Positions 35,820-49,121 of a stretch of DNA of 64,000 nucleotides are shown one piece after another (within the stretch, counting starts at the first letter, position 1; each line of letters begins with the position of its first letter). Below the pieces are notes generated by a model that saw nothing but the letters and a program-made list of their open reading frames with translations, made no database searches and was not told where the DNA came from. The translations under genes and the position numbers were made by a program. Source of the stretch: Nocardioides houyundeii (GTDB lineage: Bacteria; Actinomycetota; Actinomycetes; Propionibacteriales; Nocardioidaceae); contig NZ_CP025581.1 in the NCBI RefSeq assembly GCF_002865585.1, forward strand, positions 620,001 through 684,000. Reading direction: 5' to 3'.

Positions 35820-36185
35820 ATGCTCGCTTCCGAGGAACGTCCCTGGGGCTCCTGGCACGTGATCGACGACGGTCAGGGCTACAAGGTCAAGCGTATCCAC
35901 GTGAACCCGGGTCAGCGCCTGTCCTACCAGACCCACGAGCACCGCTCGGAGCACTGGGTCGTCATCTTTGGGATGGCGACCTGCGTGATCGACGGCGAGA
36001 CCATCGTCGCCGGTCCGGGGCACTCGGTCGACGTGGCGCAGGGCGCGGCACACCGGATCACCAACATGCACTCCGAGGAGCTCGTCATCATCGAGGTGCA
36101 GCACGGGAACTACACCGGCGAGGACGACATCTGCCGACTCGAGGACGACTACGGGCGTCACGAGGCGGAAAGCCTCAGTTCCTGA
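35820..36185 (+). CDS. Mannose-6-phosphate isomerase-like cupin protein
   Basis: 121 residues with GGGGAGA before the ATG. A single cupin domain shows E-E-R-P-W-G-S-W at the start, then a metal-site motif Q-T-H-E-H-R-S-E-H-W with G-M-A-T-C-V-I-D-G, and A-H-R-I-T-N. This is the C-terminal isomerase domain of bifunctional ManC/type II phosphomannose isomerases, standing alone. It would interconvert fructose 6-phosphate and mannose 6-phosphate, feeding GDP-mannose for the Gmd enzymes nearby. A stand-alone cupin with another role cannot be excluded. Confidence 0.82.
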   Translation: MLASEERPWGSWHVIDDGQGYKVKRIHVNPGQRLSYQTHEHRSEHWVVIFGMATCVIDGETIVAGPGHSVDVAQGAAHRITNMHSEELVIIEVQHGNYTGEDDICRLEDDYGRHEAESLSS

Positions 36186-36292
36186 AGTCCGGGCCTATGC
36201 CTTTGCTTGAAAGATTGCCCGAAGGCGGCTGACGGCCACAATTCCCACGCAGGTTCCTGGCCGGAACGTCGATGCTTCGCTCCGACCATGAC

Positions 36293-37626
36293 TCACTGGC
36301 GAAACTCTTCTCCACGAGGAAGCGCCGAGGTGGCGGTAGCGGGGTCGTCCGCGCCCGGCCGTGAATGGTCCTTAGGGGCACGTGCGGACGGTGCCGTCTC
36401 CGGGGGCACGTCCGTCCGCGCCTTGAGGCGCAGTCCTGGGAGCTCTGCCAGGTAGTAGCTGACCGTCGACAGGGCGATCGTCAGAGCAGCAACAAGGGCG
36501 AGGTTAGCGAGAAACCCCAGGAGCGAGTCCGAGAAGCCCCATCCACGCTGCTGCAACCACCAGATGACGCCAATGTGCCACAGATAAATGCCATAGGACA
36601 CGAGCCCGAGGAACCTGAGGGGGCCCATTCCATTAGACGGGCGGAACCAGCGGCCGCCCCTCTTCTGGTCGGGAGAACCAGGAACAGCAGGGCGGCGGTA
36701 CATGCGATGGCAGCCGCCGCGTCCTGGAAGATCAGGAGACTGCCCACGCTCGCCGCTCCGGCGCCAGCAATGGCCGTCACTATCAGCGGAAGGCGCATCG
36801 CCGCGGCTCGATCCCGGCCAATAGCCCCCTGCTCGACGGCCACATACAACACCGCGGCGGCCATTCCGTACGCGAAGAGGTCACCATGCACCAGGATTGA
36901 TCGCGCGACCACCGCGCTCCAGGTCTGGCCCCACTCAAAGTTGAACTTTGCGGCCTCAGACATATTGCGAGTCTCCCAGAGCAGCCAGATCTTTCCAGCA
37001 ACTCCCACAGCGAGAAACGCCGCAGCCGGCGCCAGTACGGCAGCCCACCTTCCAAGTGGCCTGGCAAGACGTGCAGCGGCCAACGCGCATAAGGGAACAA
37101 GCGCATAGAAGCAAGTTTCAACGGTCAGCGACCATGCGACGCCAATTCCTGTACGCATCTGCTCCGGATTGAACGTCTGTACGAGCGGAAGTGACCAGAG
37201 CAGGTCGACGAGCGGTAGTCGTCCAGCCCCCTCCGCCGAGACGGCCGCAGACTGATCGGATAAGCGAGCCACGCCTAGCACGTAGCTCGTTACGAGCAGG
37301 ATAAAGACGTAAGCCGGCAAGATACGCACGGCTCGGTTGCGCAAGAACCTGGCCCAACCCGGGGCTCGCGTGCCTGAGACTACGGACGTCACGAACGGTC
37401 GAAAGAGCAAGAAGCCTGACAGCACGAAGAACAGGGTGAGGCCCTGGGTAGCTGGGGACAGGAGGCGCCAGACGATCCCGCCCTCGCTTGAGGCCTGAGG
37501 CGCCATTGCCGCCACCGTGTGCCCGACCACAACCGACAGTGCGGCGATCGCGCGCATCCCCTCGATTCCTAGGATTCGAGCGCCCCACGACGGCGCGATG
37601 TCTAGGCTGTCCGCAGTCTGAGGCAT
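36293..37626 (-). pseudogene. Acyltransferase family 3 (O-acetyltransferase), interrupted by a one-base deletion
   Basis: The start at ATG 37626 leads into the family signature I-L-G-I-E-G-M-R-A-I-A-A-L-S-V-V-V-G-H, then F-F-V-L-S-G-F-L-L-F-R-P-F, several hydrophobic segments and L-P-A-Y. The frame breaks after LLFLVLP. The other frame continues as W-F-R-P-S-N-G-M-G-P-L-R-F-L-G-L-V-S-Y-G-I-Y-L-W-H, the conserved C-terminal S-Y-x-x-Y-L-x-H motif. A run of four C (plus strand 36657-36660) should be five. The restored protein is about 445 residues with ~10 membrane helices and probably acetylates a surface sugar. Confidence 0.8.
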
Positions 37627-37797
37627 AGCCGAATGCTAGGCGCAACGAGCTCACTGGGCGCCCGATTGGGGCCAACGTGAGATCCCCGACGGACTCAGAC
37701 CAGTCCGCCCGATTGCCTCCGCTCAAACGGGTCAGGCCGTTACCAGAACGCATCGAGCTGAGGTGGATGAAGAGGCTACGTTTTTTCGCCTGCCGGA

Positions 37798-41100
<3,303 letters not shown>

Positions 41101-41121
41101 GTCGAGCCCAATCGGACCCGG

Positions 41122-42696
41122 TCAGTAGGCGCCGCTGGAGCGGAAGACCGCACCAACCGTGCGGGCCAGGATCGAGATGTCCTGCAGCATGGACCAGTTG
41201 TCCACGTAGTAGAGGTCCAACCGCACCGTCTCGTCCCAGGTCAGGTCAGAGCGACCGGAGACCTGCCAGAGACCGGTCATACCCGGCCGAACCCGGAGCC
41301 GCCGCAGGGTGCTCTTCTCGTAGCTGAGCACCTCGGACGGCAGCGGCGGGCGAGGGCCGACCAGGCTCATGTCGCCGCGGAGCACGTTGAACAGCTGGGG
41401 GAGTTCGTCGAGGGAGAACCGTCGCATCCACTTGCCGGGCTTGGTGATTCTCGGGTCGTCCTTCATCTTGAAAAGCCCGTTGGAGTGGCCCTGCTCCTCG
41501 TGCAACCGGGCCAACAGCGCCTCGGCATCCAGAACCATGGTCCGGAACTTGAGGCAGCGGAAAGCCTTCTCATCGCGCCCGGTACGCACCTGGCGGAACA
41601 GGGCCGGGCCACCGTCGTGCAGCCGCACTCGCACGGCAAGAACTGCTAGCAGGGGGCTGAACAGCAGGATCAGCGTGAGAGAACCGACGACGTCGAATAG
41701 ACGCTTGCTGCCCCGGGTCGCCAGGTGACCTCGGGGGCCATCGACGTGAATGAGCGGCAGGCCGTCGACCGGTCGGAACCGCACTCGCTCACCGGACACA
41801 TCGGTCAGGCTGGGGGCGACGATGAGCTGGATGTTGTGCGTCTCCAGCGCCCACACCAGTTCCTTGAGGAGTGCGGACGAGCCGAAGGCACCACCAGCGA
41901 TGAAGACCACGTCGCACCCACTCTTGATCGCGATGTCCGCCACGTTCTCGATGTCACCGAGCACGGCGATGCCACTCCGAGTTTTCGGGGACATGTCATA
42001 GGCGGGAGTGACCACACCGGTGACTCTGTAGCCCAGACGCCGCTCGCGCTTGAGATTGAGCGCCAGTTCGTCGGCGTGCGACCGGGACCCCGCGATCAGC
42101 ACCTTGTGCAGGAGGTGGCCACGACGCCGCGCAGCGAACGTGAGTCGCCGAAAGATGAACCGCCCGATGATCAGTTCCACAATGCCGACCAAGAATGCGA
42201 TGACGAAGAAGCCTCGGGAGAGTTCGTACTGCAGCAGATAGCAGGCGATGCCGATGGCCCCGGCGGCGAGCAGGCTCCCGCGGAGGACGCGCTTGTACTC
42301 GTCCAACCCGCTGTCGAAGACCTGCGGTTCGTAGCCACCGATGAGGGCGATGCTGCCCACCCAAGCGACCGTCATGAAGACCATCACGCCACCCACGACG
42401 GTGGAGGCGATCTCGGCCGCATCTCCAAAGATGGTGATGCGACCGCGCACCACGGCGGCGAAGGCGATTGTCGACACGATCAGGACGAGGTCCGCGAACA
42501 ACACTAAGACCGGGATGGTCCGCACGAGGTGGCTCTGACTTCGTCCGTGCCACCCCTGCTGAACCGCCTCTTGTCTGTCGTCCGGCTCAGCAGCGACGCT
42601 CAGCGCCCTGTTCTCTCGTGGTCCCACTCGTACCCCCAGGTCTGGCGTCCCGAACACCCCCATGTTCAGCGACGATTGTCCCTGATTCGTGACCAC
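41122..42696 (-). CDS. Polyprenyl-phosphate sugar phosphotransferase initiating polysaccharide synthesis
   Basis: 524 residues from a GTG. Four to five N-terminal membrane helices are followed by a soluble nucleotide-binding-like domain (VLIAGSRSHADELALNLKRE). The C-terminal bacterial sugar transferase domain comes after another helix: K-R-L-F-D-V-V-G-S-L, F-R-Q-V-R-T-G-R-D, C-L-K-F-R-T-M, S-L-D-E-L-P-Q-L-F-N-V-L-R-G-D-M-S-L-V-G-P-R-P and P-G-M-T-G-L-W-Q-V-S-G-R-S. It transfers a sugar phosphate to undecaprenyl phosphate, starting each repeat unit. It lies convergent to rmlA with a 21-base gap. Confidence 0.93.
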   Translation of the reverse strand: MVTNQGQSSLNMGVFGTPDLGVRVGPRENRALSVAAEPDDRQEAVQQGWHGRSQSHLVRTIPVLVLFADLVLIVSTIAFAAVVRGRITIFGDAAEIASTVVGGVMVFMTVAWVGSIALIGGYEPQVFDSGLDEYKRVLRGSLLAAGAIGIACYLLQYELSRGFFVIAFLVGIVELIIGRFIFRRLTFAARRRGHLLHKVLIAGSRSHADELALNLKRERRLGYRVTGVVTPAYDMSPKTRSGIAVLGDIENVADIAIKSGCDVVFIAGGAFGSSALLKELVWALETHNIQLIVAPSLTDVSGERVRFRPVDGLPLIHVDGPRGHLATRGSKRLFDVVGSLTLILLFSPLLAVLAVRVRLHDGGPALFRQVRTGRDEKAFRCLKFRTMVLDAEALLARLHEEQGHSNGLFKMKDDPRITKPGKWMRRFSLDELPQLFNVLRGDMSLVGPRPPLPSEVLSYEKSTLRRLRVRPGMTGLWQVSGRSDLTWDETVRLDLYYVDNWSMLQDISILARTVGAVFRSSGAY

Positions 42697-42761
42697 CCTG
42701 TGACCACAATCGAAAGACTGGGCAGTAACCCGGTGCTATCGGTAACGCGCCTGAAACAGAA

Positions 42762-43706
42762 CTAGCGCAGATCCGCGGCGACCATCGCGGCCACCACCGC
42801 GGAGAACGTCTTGCTCGGCGCCCACCCCAGCGTCACCCGCGCGCGCCCCGAGTCGCCGACGAGCACGGCGGCGTCGGTGGGACGCAACAGGTCGGGGTCG
42901 ACTCGCACGTAGTGCTCCCAGTCCGAGATCCCTGCCGAGGTGAACGCCTCGCGCACCAGATCCCGCACCGTGTGGCTCTCGCCGGTGGCCACCACGTAGT
43001 CCTGGGCGATGGGGTGCCGCACGGCCCGCACCATCGCGTCCACGTAGTCCGGAGCCCAGCCCCAGTCCCGACGCGCCTCCACGTTGCCCAGCACCAACTC
43101 GTCGGCGTCCCCCCGAGCGATCGCCGCCACGGTCGAAGTGATCTTCCGGGTCACGAAGGTGGCCGGGCGCCGCGGCGACTCGTGGTTGTAGAGGATGGCG
43201 CTGACCGCGTGCAGGCCGCGGATCCGCGCCTGGGACACCGCGAGGTGCGCCAGGGCCTTCGCCTCGCCGTACGGGTTGGTGGGTGAGACCGGGGTGGACT
43301 CGTCCTGCGGCGCGGTGCTGGGGGAGCCGAAGATCTCCGCGCTGGAGGCCTGCACGAAGCGCACCGGGCTCCCGGTCGACTCTTGCAGGGCCAGGGTCGC
43401 GTCCATCAGCGCCACCGCGGCGTCGCCGTTGACTGCGCGCACCAGGTCGGGCTCCTGCCACGAGCGGGCCACCGAGCTCACCGCCGCCAGGTTGTAGACC
43501 TCGTCCGGCGCCACGTCGAACAGCAACCGGCGCAGCGCATCGTGCTCGGTGACATCACCGGTGTGCAGCCGCACCTCGGGCGGACAGAACGGGGGAGGCC
43601 CGTCCGCGGAGCGCACCAGGGCGTGCACCTCGGCGCCGTCGGCGATCAGCTGCTCTGCGAGATAGCTGCCGTCCTGCCCGCCGACACCGGTGATGAAGGC
43701 GCGCAC
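42762..43706 (-). CDS. GDP-mannose 4,6-dehydratase-like SDR enzyme (second paralogue)
   Basis: 314 residues from a GTG one base after the stop of the neighbouring gmd gene. It shows G-V-G-G-Q-D-G-S-Y-L-A-E, Y-N-L-A-A-V-S-S-V, N-P-Y-G-E-A-K as the Y-x3-K pair, and Y-N-H-E-S-P-R-R, a Gmd signature. It is related to gmd throughout but more diverged; a 4-reductase or epimerase acting on the Gmd product is an alternative. Together the pair should make a GDP-6-deoxyhexose for the polysaccharide. Confidence 0.8.
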   Translation of the reverse strand: MRAFITGVGGQDGSYLAEQLIADGAEVHALVRSADGPPPFCPPEVRLHTGDVTEHDALRRLLFDVAPDEVYNLAAVSSVARSWQEPDLVRAVNGDAAVALMDATLALQESTGSPVRFVQASSAEIFGSPSTAPQDESTPVSPTNPYGEAKALAHLAVSQARIRGLHAVSAILYNHESPRRPATFVTRKITSTVAAIARGDADELVLGNVEARRDWGWAPDYVDAMVRAVRHPIAQDYVVATGESHTVRDLVREAFTSAGISDWEHYVRVDPDLLRPTDAAVLVGDSGRARVTLGWAPSKTFSAVVAAMVAADLR

Positions 43707-43707
43707 G

Positions 43708-44688
<981 letters not shown>

Positions 44689-44738
44689 GGCGCGTAGTCT
44701 GCCAGTTCGGCCAGGACCCCGCCGCTAGGGTGACGGTC

Positions 44739-45758
44739 ATGAAGATCCTCGTCACCGGCGGCGCCGGCTACATCGGCTCGCACACCGTCCTAGCCCTCGC
44801 GGAGGCCGGCCACGACGTCGAGGTCGTCGACAACTTCGTGAACTCCTCGGCCGAGTCGATCCGCCGGGTGGAGAAGCTCTCCGGGGCGCAGATCCCGCTG
44901 CACGAGCTCGACCTGCGTGACGAGCCGGGGATCACCGCGCTGCTGGACGGCGCCGGCTTCGACTCCGTCATCCACTTCGCCGGGCTCAAGGCGGTGGGCG
45001 AGAGCGTGCGCCAGCCGCTGGACTACTACGGCAACAACCTCGAGGGCACCCTGGCGCTGGTGCGTGCCATGCAGGCCGCCGGCACCCGTCAGCTCGTCTT
45101 CTCCTCCTCCGCCACCGTGTACGGCGACCGCGCCCCGGTGCCCTACACCGAGGAGTTCGAGCCGCTGGACTCCACCAACCCCTACGGCCGCACCAAGGCG
45201 ATGACCGAGCAGATCCTGGTCGACCTCGCCGCCGCCGACCCGTCCTGGCGGATCGCACTGCTGCGCTACTTCAACCCCGTGGGCGCCCACCCCTCCGGCG
45301 AGATCGGCGAGGACCCCAACGGCATCCCCAACAACCTCACCCCCTTCATCGCCCAGGTCGCCGTCGGGCGCCTGGAGAGCCTGACCGTCTTCGGGGACGA
45401 CTACGACACCGCCGACGGCACCTGCGAGCGCGACTACATCCACGTGCTCGACCTCGTCGACGGCCATGTCGCCGCACTCGAATACCTCGCCGAGCACCCC
45501 GTGGGCGCCCGCGCCTGGAACCTCGGCACCGGCACCGGTACGTCGGTGCTCCAGGTGATCGCCGCCTTCGAGAAGGCCGCCGGGGTGCCCGTGCCCTACA
45601 CCGTGGGCCCGCGCCGCGACGGCGACCTCCCCACGACGTACGCCGACGCCACCCGAGCCCGGGAGGAGCTCGGCTGGGTCGCGACGCGCGGGATCGAGGA
45701 GATGTGCGCCGACCTGTGGCGCTGGCAGTCGCGGAACCCGCAGGGGTTCAAGGGCTGA
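44739..45758 (+). CDS. galE: UDP-glucose 4-epimerase
   Basis: 339 residues from the ATG at 44739 (AGGG eight bases upstream). V-T-G-G-A-G-Y-I-G-S-H-T is the NAD site; S-S-S-A-T-V-Y-G with N-P-Y-G-R-T-K carries the catalytic Y-x3-K; R-Y-F-N-P-V-G-A-H-P and E-R-D-Y-I-H-V-L-D-L are GalE signatures. It interconverts UDP-glucose and UDP-galactose for surface sugars. Its last ~103 bases are repeated almost exactly at 47974-48076. Confidence 0.95.
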   Translation: MKILVTGGAGYIGSHTVLALAEAGHDVEVVDNFVNSSAESIRRVEKLSGAQIPLHELDLRDEPGITALLDGAGFDSVIHFAGLKAVGESVRQPLDYYGNNLEGTLALVRAMQAAGTRQLVFSSSATVYGDRAPVPYTEEFEPLDSTNPYGRTKAMTEQILVDLAAADPSWRIALLRYFNPVGAHPSGEIGEDPNGIPNNLTPFIAQVAVGRLESLTVFGDDYDTADGTCERDYIHVLDLVDGHVAALEYLAEHPVGARAWNLGTGTGTSVLQVIAAFEKAAGVPVPYTVGPRRDGDLPTTYADATRAREELGWVATRGIEEMCADLWRWQSRNPQGFKG

Positions 45759-45759
45759 G
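45657..45759 (+). repeat. Direct repeat, copy 1: 3' end of galE
   Basis: 103 bases covering the last ~34 codons of galE plus its stop. It is matched by 47974-48076 with only two differences, both at third codon positions and both silent. Similarity stops sharply after ggctgag in both copies. Confidence 0.92.
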
Positions 45760-45761
45760 TT

Positions 45762-46137
45762 TCGTCTGAGGGCAGCAGGACGGGGCGGGGGCCTCAGGAC
45801 GCTGCTGGCCTCGAGACTGAGACGACCGCGCAGTCCCCGCTCGTCACGTCCGAATTCTCGGTGGGCGACCGGATCCTGGTCTCCCTCCGGGCCGAGGTCA
45901 ACACCGCAGCGGGTGGGGGGTCGCCTACTTCTCCCTGCGCAACCAAGCGGACTCCCGGCGGCGGAGTGGGTGTTCGTGGAGACCGACCGGGCACCGAGAA
46001 CGCTCTCCATGGTCGTCACCGTCCCGGCTAACAGCACCGGCCTGCGGTGGCGGTTCGCACTCAACAGGCTCGGCTCCCTCGCAGCCGGTCAGCTCGCGGT
46101 CTACAACCTCACCACAGAGGCATACCTGCCGGTCTGA
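45762..46137 (+). pseudogene. 3' remnant of an unknown gene, truncated and twice frameshifted
   Basis: Right after the galE repeat an open frame without a start codon reads F-S-V-G-D-R-I-L-V-S-L-R-A-E-V-N. It continues in a second frame as V-A-Y-F-S-L-R-N-Q-A-D-S, and in a third as A-A-E-W-V-F-V-E-T-D-R-A-P and R-W-R-F-A-L-N-R-L to a stop at 46137. A missing G at 45915-45920 and a missing C at 45954-45956 would join them. The protein looks like the beta-rich C-terminus of a secreted or glycan-binding protein, but I do not recognise it. Its 5' part is absent at the repeat boundary. Confidence 0.55.
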
Positions 46138-46154
46138 CCCGACCTGATCGGTCG

Positions 46155-47228
46155 CTACTGAGTGGTGACGGAGGGACGGGGCCTGGGCCGCAATCTCCGT
46201 TCCGCCGGGCGCTCCACGAGCGCGTGGAGTAGGTAGGACGCCAGGATCGACGCGCCTAGGGCGCCGACCCACCAGATCAGACGCGCAGGCGTGTCGAGGT
46301 CTGCGGGTGGGTGCCCTAGGCGCGTCGCGGCCTCAGCGCAGACGGCGAGCACTTGGGTGTGTATCAGATAGAAGGCGTAGGACCAGACGCCCAACTCGAC
46401 CAGCGTCCTTGATCGCAGAACTGTCGCCCGGCCAGCGATATCAGTCACCGCCCCCGCGTACACGAGCAGCGCGAACGGGACGACCGTCACGGCGACACGG
46501 GAGTATGCGTCCGGCACCACGCCGGCCAGCCCCACCGCTCCGACCGAGAGGAGGGCAGGCCACCACAGCGACACCGGAACCCTGAAACCTTGGCGGACCA
46601 ATAGCGCCAGGGCCATGCCAAGGACGAACTCGGGGAGCCGAGTCGGCGGGAAGATCGCCATCGCCCACAGTCGCGTGTCGTCCCCCTTGAACTGATCCGC
46701 AATCACGGCGACCGCCCACGTGGCACCGACGCACGCGGCACAGATTCCGGTCAGCGAGGCGCGACCGCGTCTCGCCAGCACCGGAAAGATGAAGGGGAAC
46801 ATGGCGTAGAAGAACGCCTCGACCGAGAGCGACCAGAACACCGCGTTGGTCGCGAAGTAGGCGTCCTCGTCTGGCACCCAAGCCTGGAGAAGCGTCGGGG
46901 GCAGCAGGTCCACCCCTGAAAGACCGGCCCCAGTCACGACGAGCAGCACCAGCGCCACCACCCAAGCTCCGATGTACGCCGGGTAGATCCGTGCGAAGCG
47001 GCGCCCGTAGAACACGAGTGCCGTGGTCCCTGACCGAGCGGACCAAGCCAGCACGAAGCCGCTCACGATGTAGAAGAACGACACTCCCGTCATGCCGGCG
47101 CCGAAGAACCCCAGTCCTGGCGCGTCGCCGTAGTGCAGGGCGTGGAAGCCGAACACGAGGAAGGCGGCGAAGAACCGCATCCCGGTCAGCGAATCGAGCC
47201 GGCTTGCGGTCTCCGTGGCCTGGGGCAT
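46155..47228 (-). CDS. Acyltransferase family 3 membrane protein
   Basis: 357 residues from the ATG at 47228. The family signature is R-L-D-S-L-T-G-M-R-F-F-A-A-F-L-V-F-G-F-H, then F-F-Y-I-V-S-G-F-V-L, R-R-F-A-R-I-Y-P-A-Y and W-S-L-S-V-E-A-F-F-Y. The C-terminal W-S-Y-A-F-Y-L-I-H contains the conserved His. There are about ten membrane helices. It probably acetylates an exopolysaccharide or cell-wall sugar. It is the only intact gene between the two galE 3' repeats, so it may be cargo of the event that made them. Confidence 0.87.
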   Translation of the reverse strand: MPQATETASRLDSLTGMRFFAAFLVFGFHALHYGDAPGLGFFGAGMTGVSFFYIVSGFVLAWSARSGTTALVFYGRRFARIYPAYIGAWVVALVLLVVTGAGLSGVDLLPPTLLQAWVPDEDAYFATNAVFWSLSVEAFFYAMFPFIFPVLARRGRASLTGICAACVGATWAVAVIADQFKGDDTRLWAMAIFPPTRLPEFVLGMALALLVRQGFRVPVSLWWPALLSVGAVGLAGVVPDAYSRVAVTVVPFALLVYAGAVTDIAGRATVLRSRTLVELGVWSYAFYLIHTQVLAVCAEAATRLGHPPADLDTPARLIWWVGALGASILASYLLHALVERPAERRLRPRPRPSVTTQ

Positions 47229-47583
47229 GGCCGCGAGTTTAGGTGTCGGCCCGCCGACCACTTACCAGTTCAGCCGTTCCTGACACTCGGGCGGCAGGCC
47301 GACATCGACGGAGCATCATCTCGTTGTATCCGCCCACAGACGACACAGCGGCCAGCGCTCAACTTCCACTGAGTCCACCAGTGGCGGATGAGTTTCTTCA
47401 TCGGACTCCCCCGCCGCCAGCTCCGATAGCCGAAGCAGCCCCGACAAGCAGGCCCTCTCGTGGACCACGGGCAAAGCACCGACGAGCCGCTGGGGCGCAT
47501 CCGCCAAATCGGGGACTTCGGCCCTCCAACTGCTTGGTGGTCTACCGCCCGATCGACGCGGGGCATATTGCCCGATAAGCCAC
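47229..47583. other. About 355 bases without a supported gene
   Basis: This lies upstream of the acyltransferase, inside the segment bounded by the galE repeats. Short frames lack ribosome-binding sites and motifs. It probably carries the acyltransferase promoter and decayed DNA. Confidence 0.45.
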
Positions 47584-47616
47584 GCCCCTCCCTCCTGCCC
47601 ATCAGGAGGGAGGGGC
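47584..47616. terminator. Perfect 14-bp hairpin
   Basis: GCCCCTCCCTCCTG and CAGGAGGGAGGGGC form a perfect 14-bp stem around the loop cccat. No coding gene ends directly before it on the plus strand. It may be the terminator of a gene lost at this site. It is the strongest inverted repeat seen in the window. Confidence 0.5.
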
Positions 47617-47666
47617 CCGATCGTCGATCCCGCACCGCTGACACTCGGACCTGCCATCATCACCGC

Positions 47667-47936
47667 ATGACAAGGCCGACACCGGAGCCGCTCAACAGAA
47701 CCCCAACTCGACCGACGGCACCGTGCGCAGACCGCCCAGTGGGTCCTCAATACGCTCGGTAGCGCCCTCTTTGTAGGCATCGGCCTCACGGCGATCGTGG
47801 GATCGCCGGCGCCCTCCTCGGCGAGTGGCTCCTCGTGGCCGCCGGCTACGCGCTCGGTCCCCTCGCTTTCGGGTTCCGCCTGATGCTGGCAGACCCTCCC
47901 TGCTTATCTCCTGAGGCCGAGGAAGCGACCCGCTGA
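47667..47936 (+). pseudogene. Remnant of a small two-helix membrane protein gene
   Basis: One frame reads QTAQWVLNTLGSALFVGIGL-T-A-I-V-G and the next L-L-G-E-W-L-L-V-A-A-G-Y-A-L-G-P-L-A-F-G-F to a stop at 47936. One extra G at 47799-47801 (three present) would join them into a ~70-residue two-helix protein. The 5' end also changes frame near 47720, so the ATG at 47667 is tentative. I do not recognise the family. It lies just before the second galE 3' copy. Confidence 0.4.
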
Positions 47937-47973
47937 TGAGGTCGCTCAGGCCTGACCTACTAGCTCCAAACGC

Positions 47974-48076
47974 GCCCGGGAGGAGCTCGGCTGGGTTGCG
48001 ACGCGCGGGATCGAGGAGATGTGCGCGGACCTGTGGCGCTGGCAGTCGCGGAACCCGCAGGGGTTCAAGGGCTGAG
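47974..48076 (+). repeat. Direct repeat, copy 2: orphan galE 3' end
   Basis: The sequence matches galE 45657-45759 at all but two of 103 positions (gtc/gtt and gcc/gcg, both silent). It still reads [15 protein letters not shown] to the same stop, but has no upstream galE. The silent-only differences suggest it diverged while part of a functional galE, not after becoming a loose fragment. Confidence 0.92.
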
Positions 48077-48118
48077 CCAGCCGTTGACCCACCAATCGGT
48101 TGGTGGCAGGGTGGCGCG

Positions 48119-48574
48119 ATGAGCATCATGTCGTCTGGCGGTCCCGTGCACGCCCATGCGCCCGAGCTGGTGCAGGAGCTGCTCAGCCTCAACGAGGTGG
48201 CCGAGGCCACCTGCTCCGGTCCGGAGATGGACCTGTGCAAGCTGCGGATGCGACAGATGCACGGCGCCGATCTCGGTGAGGCCGCGCCCGACGGAGTGTC
48301 GCCCGAGAAGGCCGCGGCGCTCTCGGAGTGGTGGGAGTCCGACCTGTTCTCCGACCACGAGCGCGCCTGCCTGCACCTCACCGAGCAGTTCGTGCTGGCG
48401 GTGAGCGCGGTGCGGCAGGAGGACATCGACGCCCTGATGCCCACCTGGTCCGACGACGAGATCTATGACTTCGTGATGGCGCTCTATGTGGCGGACATGT
48501 CCTCGCGCGCCGATCTCGTGCTGGCCTCGGTGTTCGACGACGCCGCCCTCTCGACCCGACCGCAGGGAGACTGA
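48119..48574 (+). CDS. AhpD/carboxymuconolactone decarboxylase-like helical protein
   Basis: 151 residues from the ATG at 48119 (AGGG upstream). An all-helical pattern with E-A-T-C-S-G-P-E-M-D-L-C-K-L-R, then L-F-S-D-H-E-R-A-C-L-H-L-T-E-Q-F and D-E-I-Y-D-F-V-M-A-L-Y is typical of the AhpD-like fold, where E-R-A-x-L-x-L-T-E lies before the H-x-x-x-D/E-type active helix. Its own C-x-x-C is not of standard form. It sits 1 base before a second, related gene, so the two may form a heteromer. Confidence 0.72.
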   Translation: MSIMSSGGPVHAHAPELVQELLSLNEVAEATCSGPEMDLCKLRMRQMHGADLGEAAPDGVSPEKAAALSEWWESDLFSDHERACLHLTEQFVLAVSAVRQEDIDALMPTWSDDEIYDFVMALYVADMSSRADLVLASVFDDAALSTRPQGD

Positions 48575-48575
48575 C

Positions 48576-49088
48576 ATGGAGACCGCCGTACTGCCGCGCC
48601 TGGACAGTCTGCGCGCCGGCTCCGGACGTCGCGGCACCGATCTGGACCGTGCCATCCGCAGCTATGCCCGCGTCGCGGTCCGGCAGGGACACCTCGACAG
48701 CGTGGTGACCGAGGCGGTCCGACTGCGGTGCGCGCGGGTGCACGACTGCCGCCTGTGCCAGTCGCTGCGGCTGGGTGACTCCCTCGAGGCCGGCTTCGAC
48801 GAGGAGGCCAGCGCCGCCATCGACCGCTACGAGACCAGCGACCTGCCGCACCGGGTCAAGGTCGCGCTGCGGCTCACCGACGCCATGATCTTCACCCCGG
48901 TCGGGGTCTCGCCCGAGCTGCGGGCCGAGCTGCTGGAGTGCTTCTCCCCGGAGGAGGTCATCGAGATCGTCTTCGACATCGTCAAGTGGAGCAGCCAGAA
49001 GTCCCTGGTGGCGCTCCGGATGGAGCCGCCGCTCGAGGGCCGCAACGTCCTGGCCTTCGACGAGATCGGCGACCACGTCCTGAGCTGA
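48576..49088 (+). CDS. AhpD-like protein with C-x-x-C
   Basis: 170 residues. The active-site helix reads E-A-V-R-L-R-C-A-R-V-H-D-C-R-L-C-Q-S, with a C-x-x-C redox pair (CRLC) as in AhpD and CMD-family peroxidases. A-L-R-L-T-D-A-M-I and S-P-E-E-V-I-E-I-V-F-D-I-V complete the family pattern. It may reduce or relay electrons to a peroxide or organic substrate. It is coupled by spacing to the preceding AhpD-like gene. Confidence 0.78.
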   Translation: METAVLPRLDSLRAGSGRRGTDLDRAIRSYARVAVRQGHLDSVVTEAVRLRCARVHDCRLCQSLRLGDSLEAGFDEEASAAIDRYETSDLPHRVKVALRLTDAMIFTPVGVSPELRAELLECFSPEEVIEIVFDIVKWSSQKSLVALRMEPPLEGRNVLAFDEIGDHVLS

Positions 49089-49121
49089 CGCGGTCGCCGA
49101 TCCCGGCGGTCGGTGCCGTGC

